Assembly: GCA_950295325.1 (NCBI GenBank)
Contig: OX485803.1
Span: 70,323,554 to 70,387,553 of the forward strand
Direction of reading: 5' to 3'
DNA length: 64,000 nucleotides
Source of the DNA: Polytrichum commune
Taxonomy: Eukaryota; Streptophyta; Polytrichopsida; Polytrichales; Polytrichaceae
Shown: piece after piece, positions 1 to 12,324 of the stretch
How the letters are laid out: every line of letters begins with the position of its first letter
Numbering within the stretch: the stretch's first letter is position 1
Notes under the pieces: model-generated
Seen by the model: only the letters and a program-made list of their open reading frames with translations
Database searches by the model: none
Told to the model about the DNA's origin: nothing
Program-made: the position numbers and the translations under genes

Positions 1-233
1 CAATTATATATTTTTCTAATTGGAATTGTTTAAATTCCAACTTGATGATTTATTTATCCATTATAGTTGGAATTGTCTAATTCCAATACAAAGATCTTCA
101 ATTGGGAGATGTTTCACTCCTGCTCAAAATTCCTTTATGAGTTGTCTAGTCCTTGTACGTCATTTTCTCTGGAATTGTATGACCCAATTTTCTCTTGAAA
201 TTAATGCTAGACATCATCTATTCATATATTAAA
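1..233 (-). repeat. Left-edge dispersed repeat fragment
   Basis: This AT-rich segment is related, in reverse orientation, to 45,650-45,860. The shared parts include the block at about 67-100 (reverse complement of an AAGATCTTTGT...AATTAGACAA..TCC.AAC pattern) and repeated GTTGGAATT/AATTCCAAC motifs. No domain was recognised in the open frame at 20-232. It is probably part of an LTR-type or other dispersed repeat cut by the window edge. Confidence 0.4.
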
Positions 234-438
234 TGTAACAAATATGTTTAGTATACTTTATTTCTTGTATAATTCAACATTAAATCTTTTATTTTGAATA
301 TATCACAATATTATTATTTTGTTTTTGTAAGATACTATATATTGAACATATATTAGGATATAAATTAGGTTTAAATTTAAATACTTAAGTTATATATGAA
401 GTAACAACTAGCAGTAATTTCTATAAAAAAAATTAGAT

Positions 439-633
439 TTTCAACATTTTCAACATTTTCACTGGAATATTGATATTCATGCGTATTAATTGTCACTTTA
501 CAACTTATTCAAGTTGTTCTAATAAATAAGTTAACGCTAACTCATTACCATCCGACCACCTTTAAAGTTTATAAAATGACAACAAATATGCATGAATATC
601 AAAATTTAAGTGAAGATGTTGAAAATGTTGAAA
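439..633. mobile_element. Small MITE-like element with ~48-bp inverted repeats
   Basis: The left arm (439-~487) and the reverse complement of the right arm (~585-633) share TTTCAACATTTTCAACAT, TTCACT and TATTCATGC blocks in the same order. The element is about 195 bp with no coding capacity. No clear target duplication could be assigned, so the superfamily is unknown. It could also fold into a hairpin transcript. Confidence 0.6.
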
Positions 634-1684
634 GTCCACAATTCCTCAAGAAATCGCTACTTGCTCATGACATACAGTACATACTTAGGTTTACTCTTAA
701 TTGAGATCTTCATTCATAGTCAACACCTACCCTATTTAAAAACGTCTTAATAATATGACAGTCACCACGATGCATGGATACAAGCTAAGCTACAGCGACA
801 TGATATTGACCTTCAATGTATCCTCTCATAATCACTCAAGTTTTATGAATCCTTTTATAGGTTTTTGTGCAAGTCTTGAGGTTCAACTTCAGTTCATTTT
901 CAAATCTACTATGTAAACTTGAACATATCTTCATTTCCTTTACAATCAAGAGAGATTTAGCATGAAATAAGTTGTAGATGGTGAAATTTTGCACTGCATC
1001 ACCTTGGTTTGCTGATCGTCAAGCACCCCACACACTCATGATCCAACAATTAGGTACGTCAGAATTTTACATAATTCTGTGCGAACCCTCCCTTTCTCCA
1101 GTGCATGCGTTCCGGCCAGGTGGGTGGCCTGGTCGATTGTTTGGGGTTGATATGTTTGTATCCTGCTTAAGATTATATACTGGGATCTTGACTTCGGTGT
1201 TCAGTGCTTGAGAAAAGGTGTTTCAGTCCTCAGTCTGACATCAGATATCAAACATGCAGTTCAAGTCACAGTTCTAACAAGACACTGAATCCACGCCTGC
1301 GGATCTTCTGGGCATCGTCACAAAATACTAACTCTGGGACTAATACAATAAAACATGGAGCTTAGGAGTTCCAAGTTCGAAGTGAGTGCCCTGATCATCA
1401 TCGAGGAGCTAAAGTAACAGGAACTAAGGTATGCGGGTGCTCTTCGGTTTAATTTCCTTAACCGGAGTCCCCCTACATTTGATTGTTGTGTGGTTACGTG
1501 GAGAATAAAGATCAGACACCATAAAGACACATGTCTGAAAGAGATTGGAGTACGTCTTCAAAAATTTAGCTACTTCACATTCAGTGGTAAACACAATTTG
1601 GAGGACCTAAAAATTCAGTTAAGGAATAACAATCATGCACTTCCGATAACCATGACTAAATCAGGGGAGATCTGACTCTCGATC
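634..1684. other. AT-rich intergenic stretch, nothing recognised
   Basis: There are only short open frames (for example 978-1,211 plus and 1,318-1,530 minus) without recognisable domains. No RNA gene or repeat was identified. Confidence 0.4.
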
Positions 1685-1802
1685 CGAGTTTTGTTGATAG
1701 TTGATCGTAGATTTGCTAACACAACATAAGTTCGTTGTGCAAATCTAGTCAGTAGAAGTTGGAGAATTCACAAACGAACCGACTAACACCTACATATCTT
1801 AT
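1685..1802 (+). repeat. Fragment of the Tourist-like MITE family
   Basis: This is the 3' part of the family described at 54,564-54,933. It has the same sequence of blocks: an AGATTTGCTA motif, CAACACAA-type text, GTAGAAGTTGGAGAATT and the terminal AACACCTACATA. The 5' half is missing. Confidence 0.55.
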
Positions 1803-3984
1803 TGTGTACTATGTAACTATGGTAATTGGCAACACCAAACTAAGTTTGGATTGATCACCTAAATCTTCCGTAAGCAGCACGAGACTGGGCTCACATGAGG
1901 TTATTCTCGATAACGTGTTCTTACCGTCTTACTGACAACTTAGGTTTGCGACATTTTCCTAGGTGGGATGCGATGCAGGCCATGTGCCTTCCTATACTAT
2001 CATCGATCCCTCAATGTTCGGAGGTATTCTCGGTGACTAGCGGTTTGGTCACGATCTCCTCATGATGTCCAGTCATACTGGAGATAAACTAGGTTGTAGT
2101 ATGACTTGAATGAGTCCGATTCACACATGACCTAAGTAGCAACTCTCTGAAGCACCAGCTGGACGCAAACCTGATTTTGGAGCTGCTCAGACATTTTTAA
2201 GAAGCACTAATATCGAACAGTAAGACTCTAAATTATAAGAGATGTTATGATTTTTTTTAAAGCAGTGAAAACAAATACCTTTAGATCCGGATGGTGACCC
2301 CTACCATATATTAATCCTAAAAACGACAATTTTAAAAGTGTGATGCTGAATCTCTAGTTCATACACAAATTGATATCAACGGATTCCTCTTGATACCCTC
2401 TTTCCAAGCATGCTGGCTCTTCTTCGTGAAAAAAATATCCCTCGATTCAGTAGTAGCTAGAAGCATTAGTAGCGATTTAGAAACAGGCCGGGTCCTCAAT
2501 ATGGAGCAATACAATCCGGGTATGTGGAGCTTACCCTTGATCATCACCCTTCAGCCTTTCAATCAACATCTTTACCTGTTCAGCCAGGCCTGTCATTGAT
2601 AACTCTCGAGGTAAACCTCTATCAGGACAACATGCAACCGGTACTTGAATATCTGGTTGTGAATATTTGGAGATAAACCTGCAAAAAAATCTTGCCAAAG
2701 TTGTTCTATATATCGTGTGCTTCATCTGAATCAACTGCAATAGACAACGTGAATGGATCTCCCGGGATCCAGACAAAAGACTTGTTGGCACTAGAATATT
2801 TCTCAGTGGCCCTAATATTGGAAGGCAGAAAACATGCGCTGTAACCCTATTAATCACCAAGATCTTCAAGGTGCAAGATGAACAAAGGGACTAGATAAAA
2901 AATTTCTCCTGCTTAACACGTACAGGAATCTATTACCACTCACAGACGACATGAACGAGAAGATCAATTAGACGACCTGATCACCTACTAGAATTCTCAT
3001 GCTGTAAACTTCTGGAACTACTGTAAATTCCTTCGAAGACAAGCGTGGAAGGGCCATTAAGTGCAAGCACAGGACCTGATATATATCTCTGCCAAACTCA
3101 ACGAAATGGAATCTATCAGCCAGCCTCCCCTTGCAATCAAATTGGCTAGCAGACATAGACAAAACGTAATCAGGAAGCGCCGATCTACCTTTGAGCGCAC
3201 TTTGAATTTTTTTTATGTATCTGATCCCCTATCGATATTTGAGTTCAAGTTCTGTTGAATCGGGGAGATCGGCAAACTCACCACACAGCAGTTGGCCACC
3301 AACTCCAAACCCGTTGTGATCTGGACTTCGATAATTCATTTCATCACCTGGTCAAGAGAGTAATTTCAAGAGAGGCAGTTACGGTTTATAATATGACCCG
3401 GCCAGGAGTATAGATGTGGATCACTCACCTGAATACCACCTTCACCCCGCCAGGCGACAAGACTGAATTAGGTTTTCTGTTCTCCGTACCTGGCATCTGT
3501 CGTATTTAAGGTATCTTGAAACTGTGATCGATCTTATCCCTGAACCCACTTGGACTAGACTAAGGCTAATTCCTTACAGCACAACTCGAAATGTACAGCA
3601 CACATATTTATGAGGGGTTGGTGTCCCTCTGCCTACTTGCACCCATGTGTCCAGTCTCCTCTGCTCGTGAGGTTGCAAATCGGTAGAATATGTTCATACC
3701 GGTGGTTCCGTGCTCTGTTTCTAAGGTTGCAAAGGAGTTAAACATGCATCAGGCCACACCTATTCTAGGGCTATCCCAGGGCTTGTCCTACTGGACAACT
3801 AGTTAGGCGTCGTTTCAGTTGTCTGCCAAGTTTTGAGTGGATCACCTTTGAGCATATCTACTGAGTGGTTCATCGTAGTTTGTGCACACAAGCCGGCTGG
3901 GGTTCTACCCTACAGATTCTGAAGGCATAGTCTGGATTGTTGACGGTAGCGCATGAGACAGTCTGCATAGATGGTATACTAATT
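1803..3984. other. Unassigned region with short orphan frames
   Basis: The longest frame is on the minus strand at 2,531-2,869 (112 codons), followed by another at 2,359-2,547. Neither resembles a family I know. Composition is less AT-rich than the flanks, so a decayed element is possible, but no catalytic motif is visible. Confidence 0.35.
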
Positions 3985-4816
3985 TCCAGGTAGATAGTGT
4001 TGCAAATCGAACAGTCTTAGTTATCTCAATAACCAAAAGGTCTCAAGTAACCTTATGCATTCTACATAAGGAACTTGAGCTGTGGAGTAGATGAACAACC
4101 AAGTGAGTGCTGTTCTAGACTCTTGACATATGACGAGACTTCAAGTGTAAACCCACACATGAATAAAAGAGGCTCGGCGTGAGAGGAAGATTATCAACTC
4201 ATACGGTATCTTCCTACTCTAAGGTTGGGTGGAGAGCATCCTACTCTACTCAGACGGCGACTTCCCAGGTAGGTTGTGTTGCCATTCGAAGAGTCCAAGT
4301 TATCTCAATCACCAGAAGGTCTTGAGTAACCTTATGCATTCTAAATGAGGAACTTATTAAGCTTTAGAGTAGATTAACAACCAAGTGAGTGGTGTTCTAG
4401 ACACTTGACATGAAGAGTCAAGAAACTTCAAGTTTAGATATCAAATAAAAGAGGCTCGGGGTCAGAGGAAAATTATCAACTCGTACAATGACTTCCTACT
4501 CCCAGTTTGGGTAGAGAATCTCTCTCTCTCCGTATATGTAATAGGTGGTGATATCAGAGGTTCCGCAGCCAGCTACGATGCTCAGTAACTTTTGTTTCAA
4601 GCAAACTGCACACGGTAGAGAAGATTGGGTTTTTCTGTAAGGCAACTTGGAAGAAACGCAGTGATCACTGCAAAGAGGTGTCATCTTCACATCAGGTGCC
4701 AAGACACTTCAAGTGTACTAAACCTCCATATGAGTAAAGATGTAGCTCGAGGCTCAGGGTGAGAGGAAGATCATCAACTCATACGGTGACTTCCTACTCT
4801 AAGGTCGGGTGGAGAG

Positions 4817-4858
<42 letters not shown>

Positions 4859-4975
4859 ACAGGTGCTGATGTCAGAGGTTCCGCAAGCATCTGTGATGCT
4901 CAGTAACTTTTGTGTCCAGCAACCTGCACACGGTAGAGAGGGTTAGGTTTTTTTTTGCAAGGCAAGGCAAGGCAG
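3985..4975. repeat. Imperfect tandem array, about 280-300 bp period
   Basis: Diverged copies of one unit follow each other. The block GAGGCTCGG.GT.AGAGG followed by ATCAACTC.TAC occurs at about 4,169, 4,450 and 4,749. A CAGGTAG.T.GTGTTGC block occurs at about 3,987 and 4,266. A CAGAGGTTCCGCA block followed by GATGCTCAGTAACTTTTGT occurs at about 4,555 and 4,874. Unit spacing is about 282 and then about 298 bp. No coding function is evident. Confidence 0.75.
4818..4857. repeat. CT dinucleotide microsatellite
   Basis: An uninterrupted CT run within the third unit of the tandem array. The second unit has only a short CT run at the equivalent place (about 4,518-4,529), so the run expanded locally. 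Confidence 0.9.
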
Positions 4976-5052
4976 ATATGCAGTGATGACTGCAATGAAA
5001 GTGTCAGAATCATCGAACTTGTGCACATGTGTCTTGGACATTTCTTTCTTCA

Positions 5053-5166
5053 GCGCAGGCGCCATGTTAATCGAGGAGAAGTGACAGAAGAGCCTGAACT
5101 TAGCCGGTGGGCCGGGTAGGTCGCAAATTCTCCAGCACTTCTCCTCAATCAACATGGCAGGTGCGC
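5053..5166. repeat. Inverted repeat able to form a stem-loop
   Basis: The arms at 5,053-5,083 and 5,136-5,166 are reverse complements with few mismatches. The core is CCATGTT.AT.GAGGAGAAGTG, and the loop is about 52 nt. It could be a degenerate foldback element or a microRNA-like precursor. No expression evidence can be seen in sequence. Confidence 0.55.
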
Positions 5167-7486
5167 GGGAGAAGGGCATGCCCCAGGCACTTATGCATTA
5201 ATCTGCACAGGAATCGAGCGCGGCATGCTCGGTGCAAAGTGAACAACTTGCATCTTGATGCTCCGAAGATTGTGGTGCAGCATCGAATCGGCTTAGGAAG
5301 AACAACAAAGTTAGTGTGTAAGTAGACAGACAGACGTACATATGATTCCGCGAAACTGAAGTGCCACACTGACTCAAGCTTCAGACAATGATCCTTATAG
5401 AGCGGACAAGATTATAAATAAGCTTCAAGAGTCAAATTGTGATAAGATCGTCCAACTGTGTACCACCATCATTTCACACTTTCTTATTATCTGGGGTTAC
5501 TACACTGTACCTAGTGCAAGTTTCAAGTTTTCACATGTCACTTAACTTAAACAAAAAAAGATTAAGAAGTGGATTGGAATTTAGAATGTAATAAAATAAC
5601 CTACCTTGTCCCGGGAGCACTGGAATTATCAACACAGATTCCTCGGAGAAAGTGCAGCACAGAGAATCCAGTTGTCCAATCCAGTGCTTCCAGCAGTGAG
5701 GGATGACATGACATATGACGAACATGTACATACATGGACTCCAATGCAGTACCATACGCATTCTCCACCATGTAATTTAATTTCGTTAGTATCTGTTTTT
5801 TGGGGGCACACAGCCTAGGTTTGCAGTCGACGTAAACGACACACTGCACAAGAACCTTGCTCATAATGTGGATGATGATTATCTCGTGGAGGTTGGGATC
5901 TTGGTGACAAAGTAGTCGTGACTTACTATGAGTAGTTCCAAAACGGATTCCCTTGAACCGCTTCACATGAGTTGCTGGTGCTTGACGTGATCGCTAAAAA
6001 GTGGGCACACGAAGATCTGCAGAAATCCATGTGGCTTTGTGAGACCATCTCTCAAGAATCATTATTGAGTAAATTGTCCCGCAATGAGAAATAATGATGA
6101 TGAAGCTTAAAATTTGGATGGATCCATATGGAAACAGAAAAAGGTTTGGACAATCAAACAAAGCCTGCTGGAGCTTGCGACAGGTCTGTCTCTACAGAAA
6201 TTTGAGAAGCTATTTTTGACGTCAATGACAAAGTGTGATCACCCCTGGCAACACCTTGAAGGGCACCCCAAATTTTGAAGGAGGGTACTGCGCAGGAAAA
6301 TTATTATTTGTGTGAGCTAAATTTGGAGAGCCACTCAACCTCTCATCATTATCTTGGTTAACCAGCACTCCAGCTAGTCCGACAATTTCTGGCATCTGCG
6401 ATCCCTTTTGTGCACATCGAGTCATTATATGTTTGACACATGGACCCTGCCAATTGATGCCAAAAAAAGACAAAGAGGAGAAAAAAAGAAAAAGAAAAAA
6501 AAGAAAGAGGACGCTGAAATACATGTGATCTGTCCATCAACCGTACCGACCACGACTACATAGTGCTCCGAAGAAATTAAGAAACATTCACACACAATCT
6601 CTCTGCACGAATTCCGAATCTCTCGCTCGAGCAATTGCTGCAAGCACCAGTTGAACAAAGCACAGGAACGGGGTTGGACAAGAAGTTCGATCCGACTCCC
6701 TATGTTCTCATCAGGGTCTCTTCTCCAAGAAACAGGAAGGTCTGCAGAGATTGGTGCATGTGTGTACCGTTTTCACCATGGTAACAAACAACATCGTTCT
6801 TAGGTGTTCATGAGGTGAGGCCTATGTGGACTCTGCTCGAAACTCCCGATCAATGGTCCGGCCCTACAGCCAGAGATTTCTACAATAGTGGCAGAGAAGG
6901 AATCAAAGACGATGGCGTGTTTATGAATCTGGCTGTCAATCATTTTGGAACTTAGCTGTAACAGTGCCTGCCGTTGAATTATTGAGATCCACATATACAT
7001 TACCTCAATGTGCTTGTGGCCAGGATTTTGGGGTGAATCTGCATTATTTCTACTTTTTAGTTTTCTAAGCTGATTTACCTACAATCCTCCGCCGGGTTGG
7101 TTCACTGTTCTGTTCGAGGTTAGATTCTTGCAAATGTAAATTAAGCTGCTAATATAAACATCCAGCCAACCTACTACCATCATCAATGCTAGAGAAAATT
7201 TCATTTACATAAGAATTTTTTGTCAATCTGTGCATCTGCAACTTCAATCCTCTCGAGCAAAGATAGTGAATCCTGAGAGATACTCAACTAGAAGTACACA
7301 GTTGAGGAATTAGGTGCGAGGACAGGTCATGTCAAAATGCAGGATGTCGTCAAAGAATTTTTTTTCAGAGATGAATCTGCAGAATTAAACTTTGTGGTGG
7401 AAGTATGTACTAATTAATTAATGTATTCAAATTGATGTAAGCAGGTCGCACCTTCTTTTGCCAAGTTCACCATTTGGGAGATGATC
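5167..7486. other. Unassigned region with orphan frames
   Basis: The minus-strand frame at 5,601-5,966 (121 codons) and several frames of 60-100 codons at 6,222-6,658 have no recognisable domain. The second group is dominated by a purine-rich low-complexity stretch at about 6,462-6,510 that reads as Phe/Ser/Leu on the minus strand. Confidence 0.35.
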
Positions 7487-8185
7487 TGCTGAGGCATGGG
7501 TTCAAGAGTTAAGTGGATTGATGGTCCCCACAGCCAGACACATTCCACGCCAAACATGCATTTTATATAGCGATGGGCACGAAAGAAGAGGGACTACTCA
7601 GCAGAGACCTTTTCAAAAAGATTGAATCTTGAATCTACATGTGGATCTGGATCTGAATCTGAATCTTGAATCTTGAATCTTGAATCTTCCAATCACTACT
7701 GTTCCAAAAAGTCAAAAGTTAGCTACAGAGAGAATTATCAAGATGCACATGCACATCAATATGTTAATTGTGAACTAGCACGGAGTCCACAACTATGAAC
7801 ACAGCGCAAGAACAAGAGGGAAATATAAGTGGATGCCATTTATATATATATGTCGAAGAGAATAGTTAAGGATAAATAATTAGTAAATGTTGGCGTAATT
7901 AATTAACTTCTGTACCACCCTACTACTGCCACCTGATGCATGTCGCATCTTCTGCCAACACCACTGGATCAGTTGGTGAGGCAGAGTTTTGAGAGTATGA
8001 TTGATGGTCCCCACAGCCTCTAAAACATTGTACACCAATCATTTCAACAAGAGTGGCCCAAATCACTCAAAGAGTCCATGGAGACCTTTTCAAAGACCTT
8101 GAGTCTTGAATCCTGATTCCTGAATCTTTGAATCTTGAATCTGCATTTGGATCTGGATCTGGATCTGAATCTAATTCGGGTACAA
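7487..8185 (+). repeat. Local direct duplication with GAATCT-type hexamer repeats
   Basis: Segments at about 7,487-7,690 and 7,975-8,180 are diverged copies. Both contain GATTGATGGTCCCCACAGCC, then GAGACCTTTTCAAA, then runs of TTGAATCT and GGATCT hexamers. The period is about 490 bp. No gene was recognised in either copy. Confidence 0.65.
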
Positions 8186-8189
8186 TTTG

Positions 8190-9943
8190 GAAGTTAGCTA
8201 CTGAGAATCAGCCAGGTGCACATGCACAGTGTGCTCTTGTGAGGACTGAGTTCGTTTTGATTTGATTTTTTTTCGGTGGTTTGCTTTCCAGTGCTAGTGT
8301 GCACAACCAGTAACCTATAAACCTCATGTTGAGTAGGTAATTTCTAGAAACGACTCTAGGGATGGTCGTCTAAAGTGAGAAGATTTAATTGTGCGTGACA
8401 TGGCATAGGTTCAAGGTTGCGATTAGGTGCATGTTTCGTGTGGCCGCCGATCATGTGTGACGTACTAAAGTACTCAATTAACACTTGGAAACTCTGCAGG
8501 TAGTAATCTTCTATCAAGACACCTCTACCACTCTGACAAATAAGTAGACATACAAAAAGAATTTAAAGAGTTGGCCACCTGCATGTGTCCCTTGGACTAT
8601 GTGGTTAGAATTTCCATGTGTTGTCCTTCTTACCCTCTTGGTGAGGAGATTCCAAGAGCACAACATGCAGTTGAGCACATTGTGTTGTGATTAATCTGTC
8701 ACGTACACCACGTTTTTTTTATGGGAAAGTCAACAATTCTTGATATATTCATCTCTATTATTTGAGGAAATTGTAGTGGTCCTTTATCAACAGGGACCAC
8801 ATAAAACATAGCAATTGAGACAAGATGGCTCGTCACCTCGCCGGCTCCTGATTGGTTTGCAGGAGCTTAGTGAGGAGCATCTTTGCAAACGTATCTACAA
8901 CTTTGGCTATCACTTTGTGGCTTGCCACTTGTCTCAGCGGCTACATTCGATAGTGTGTAGAAGGACAATGACTACAATAAATAATAGGTGGGTCACTGCT
9001 CTACAACCCAAAACACATAATTAATCAACCTACATAAAGACTTACTATGTACAATTCAAGAGAGAAAAACCAATCCCATCAAGGATATTTCCTGTCATTG
9101 TTCATAATACGTTGAGATTTGCAGACAAATCAACAATATTGGTACCTCCAATACTGAAGGCTCTATACTTGAAAACAATTTTTCAAGAAATGTGACAGTA
9201 GTTTTTCCTTCTCTGTTCTCCACCCAATTCTTTTCATTTTCCTTCCCTTTTCTTTTAACTTTTTGTCTGTCTTGCAAATGTTCTATTCTCATGTCCAAGC
9301 CTAGCAACTGATAACTTGTAGCACATTCATGCACAAGTTGGTAAATTGTACTAAGTTTGGTATGTTGTACTTTGTGAAGAAAACATGGTGAAAATTTGGA
9401 TATGTTGTGGATCCTTTCAATAAAATAAAGTCATCCTTTATAGCCACTCAAGCTTACCATTACATTTCCCATGCAGAATAACCATTGTGCAAACTAATAT
9501 CAACATATATACCTTGTAACCAGTAGAAGATTGGTCCAAAAGAAAGAAACATAGATGATTTTAAAAATAAGTTCAAAAGTCCATAACGATGGAGTGGTTA
9601 TGTACCCAAGATCTTGGTACAGATCAGCGTCACAATCTTTAGCAGCTGTTGTTGAGCAAGAAACTATTGACAGACACTTAAAGCCATAGCCTAGATGTTC
9701 CCCTTCTTCAACGTCTAGCAAAGTACCTTCGTACTACCTTAATGGCATCATCAATAACTTAGCCTTCAAATGGAACACCATTTGTGAACATAATATCTGG
9801 AGTCAATAGCTAATGGATTCACAACAAAATAAGAACCATGAATGTGAAAAACTTATGTACAAGAGAACCCTGCATGCTATGAGAGTGATTGTGTACTGTA
9901 GGCACTGATAACAAACTTGAAAGATAATAAACTCAAAACCTAT
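8190..9943. other. AT-rich intergenic stretch, nothing recognised
   Basis: Short open frames at 8,815-9,024 (plus), 9,095-9,334 and 9,500-9,721 (minus) show no recognisable domain. Part of it may belong to the flanks of the Tc1-like element, whose ends I could not define. Confidence 0.35.
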
Positions 9944-10810
9944 TTATAATAGGTTCATAAGATAGTCCATCCCCACAACCTCATTCAACATCTCATTCAA
10001 ATCTGAAGATTGTGCAGGCCATTGAAGAGGTTGAAATGGTTGTGATGCTAACCATTCTTGCACAATCTTGCTTGTGTGCTTGGGATCATTATGATGCTGA
10101 AAGACAAACCTACTTCGATCCAGATTATAATTATGTATAGTGGACCACAAAAAAATTCTAAAATAAATTTGTACATATGCCTATCCATCCTACCTTCAAT
10201 TTTGTGCCATGGTCCCGGCCTAGAACCGTCATGCATTCCCAAATCATCACCAATTCACCATCATGCTTCACGGTCACATGGACATGTTGAAGTCCAATGC
10301 GTTCTCCATCTCCAATCCAACACCATGACCTACCATATGAGTTAAACCTATTTATCTTTGTTTCGTCACTGAAAATGACGTGTTTCCAATCATCAATGGT
10401 CAGATACTCATACCTTTGAGCAAACCTCACGCGTGTGAGAACATGTTTACGACTCAAAAACTACTTCCTTTGTAGCCCTTGTGCACCCAATCCAGCCTCT
10501 CTCAAAGCACGCCTCACAATGATGTCAAACAAAAATTAAACCAATTCAAATCAAAGTTGTTTTGTTGTCGCATATGCAGTTCCAAGTTGATTTTTGAGTA
10601 ACAAAAGTGATACAACACTTCTTCTCTCAATCTGCAAGAAGCTTTGGACGCCTTCCTCCTTGTCTCTCAAATCTTGCCCTCTACATCCTTCATCCGATGC
10701 GCTACAGAAAATTGGCTCACGCCCACTAAAGTGGCAACTTTGCGAATAGAAACACCGCTTCTAAGTTGCACCAAAGCTTGGTGCTTCTATTCTTGAGACA
10801 ACAGAGGCAT
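9944..10810 (-). pseudogene. Tc1-like (Tc1/mariner) transposase pseudogene
   Basis: Read right to left, this is a decayed Tc1-type DDE transposase. A candidate start ATG lies at 10,810 and is followed by a stop after seven codons. Next comes a helix-turn-helix segment containing SGVSIRKVATLVGVS (about 10,700-10,790). The catalytic core begins with LTRVRFAQRY and contains FSDETKINRF (first Asp) and GRSWCW. A frame-shifted KIEGRMDRHMYK follows, then FQHHNDPKHTS and WPAQSSDLN near the end. The second catalytic Asp position appears as His, and the usual PIE after SPDLN is lost. Several stops and frameshifts make it non-functional. The residues resemble Tc1-type transposases of animals and fungi more than the usual plant mariner-like elements (a judgement from memory of the families). 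Terminal repeats were not found. Confidence 0.85.
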
Positions 10811-12324
10811 ACAATTACAAATGATTCTACAAATTGCACCTCACGTACTATGGAACCAAGGCTACACAATGCACAAGAAATCTCACAACGCTCTCAACTA
10901 CGCAATGCACACAAAGATGTCAATGTAGGAAGATTGGCAGCGAACAAAAGTGAGTATTATAACCCTAACCACTTCAACATTTCTTGTTTTAGAAACCCTA
11001 AACCCTTTTCACTTTTTGGTTTCACATTTATGCAATTGATAACTTAGACTTTTGTTCTAATCACCTCATCACTTTGTTATTTGATTTGAATTGGTTGACA
11101 ATGGGAGCCAAAGTTGAGTTTGTGTACAACATACTCAATTTTGCTTGTAACCATATATATAAGGTATCAATTTTATGAAAAATGTAGTCTATAGATTTTT
11201 TTAAAATAGGGTTGCGGTAATACTGCAAGTTTCTTATTATTTCAAGTTCATGATAGGGGTGTAATAAAGGGAGCCACATCAAGCATTATGCCTCTTTCTT
11301 GAAGAAATTGCTACGCAAATTACAAATGCACAAACTAGACTAGTACTTATACTAGGAATGCCCACATGATCACACTAAAATTTGACATGGAGTTTCTTAG
11401 CTCATTTAGCACATCCTGGTACAATTATAGCACAAAGTGAACTTTGTAAACCATTCACATTCTTCATCTTAAAAGCTTGAAGTAATTGTTGACATGCAGT
11501 GGTAGAGTCTTGAGAGAGACACATGACAACCAGCTCATCAATCTTAAGACAAGATCTTCAAGAAATCCTTCCATCAACTCTCAAAGCTTCATGTGTCGAA
11601 TAGCACTTTAGCTCACCAAAGTGTACACCTTGTTTGCAACTCCATCAAATACTAGCATTTCAAGAGTTTGAGATGAATCACTCTCTAAGGCAGTGGCCAT
11701 TATGATGGGATATGGCCTTTGGCCATCACGTCACGCTGGTTTTCATGTGACACCATCACATCACACTCGACGTACGTCAATGTTATCGCAATAATTTAAA
11801 AAAATTATCACAATAATAATTGGAGTTGAATGCATTAATAATTGACATGCATCGCTATGAGGGATTTGAGCCTGCCATCGTCAAAGCCTCCACGGTGTCC
11901 ACACATGTCATGGATAATTAGTGCTTCTAAACCCACCTTGATATAAAGTACCTAAAATAATGACGATATAATACGACATTATTTAGGTCCAATTTGTCAT
12001 ATAATAGAGGCAATTAATGCACACATGTTGTGAGACCCACGCTAGGACTTAACTTAACTCAAGGTAATTATTTTGAATCTTGGTTTCAAAACATACATTG
12101 CACTTTTGAGTCTTCTAGTTTCGGTGGAGGTTAGAAGGGTTTAGGGATTGCTAGATCTATAGGCGAGAATTCTGAAGTTAATGATTTCTCTTCTTCATTC
12201 GAAATTTGTCCTCTCACATGAATCTCACATAATTTCAATTATTTCGTCATTGATAATCACATTTACACACAAAACAACTTGCACACAATTTGGTACGCAC
12301 TAACCTCCTCCCCATTGGTTAGAA
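10811..12324. other. AT-rich stretch between two dead transposases
   Basis: No gene was recognised. The segment may contain the right flank of the Tc1-like element and the left, non-coding part of the pogo-like element. Frames at 10,766-11,047 and 11,061-11,282 look like chance. Confidence 0.35.

Noticed and set aside
9340-11150. Possible terminal inverted repeats of the Tc1-like element (GTATGTTGTAC near 9,360 and its complement near 11,130)
   Set aside because: The match is short and the positions are not symmetrical to the coding region. No TA duplication could be fixed.
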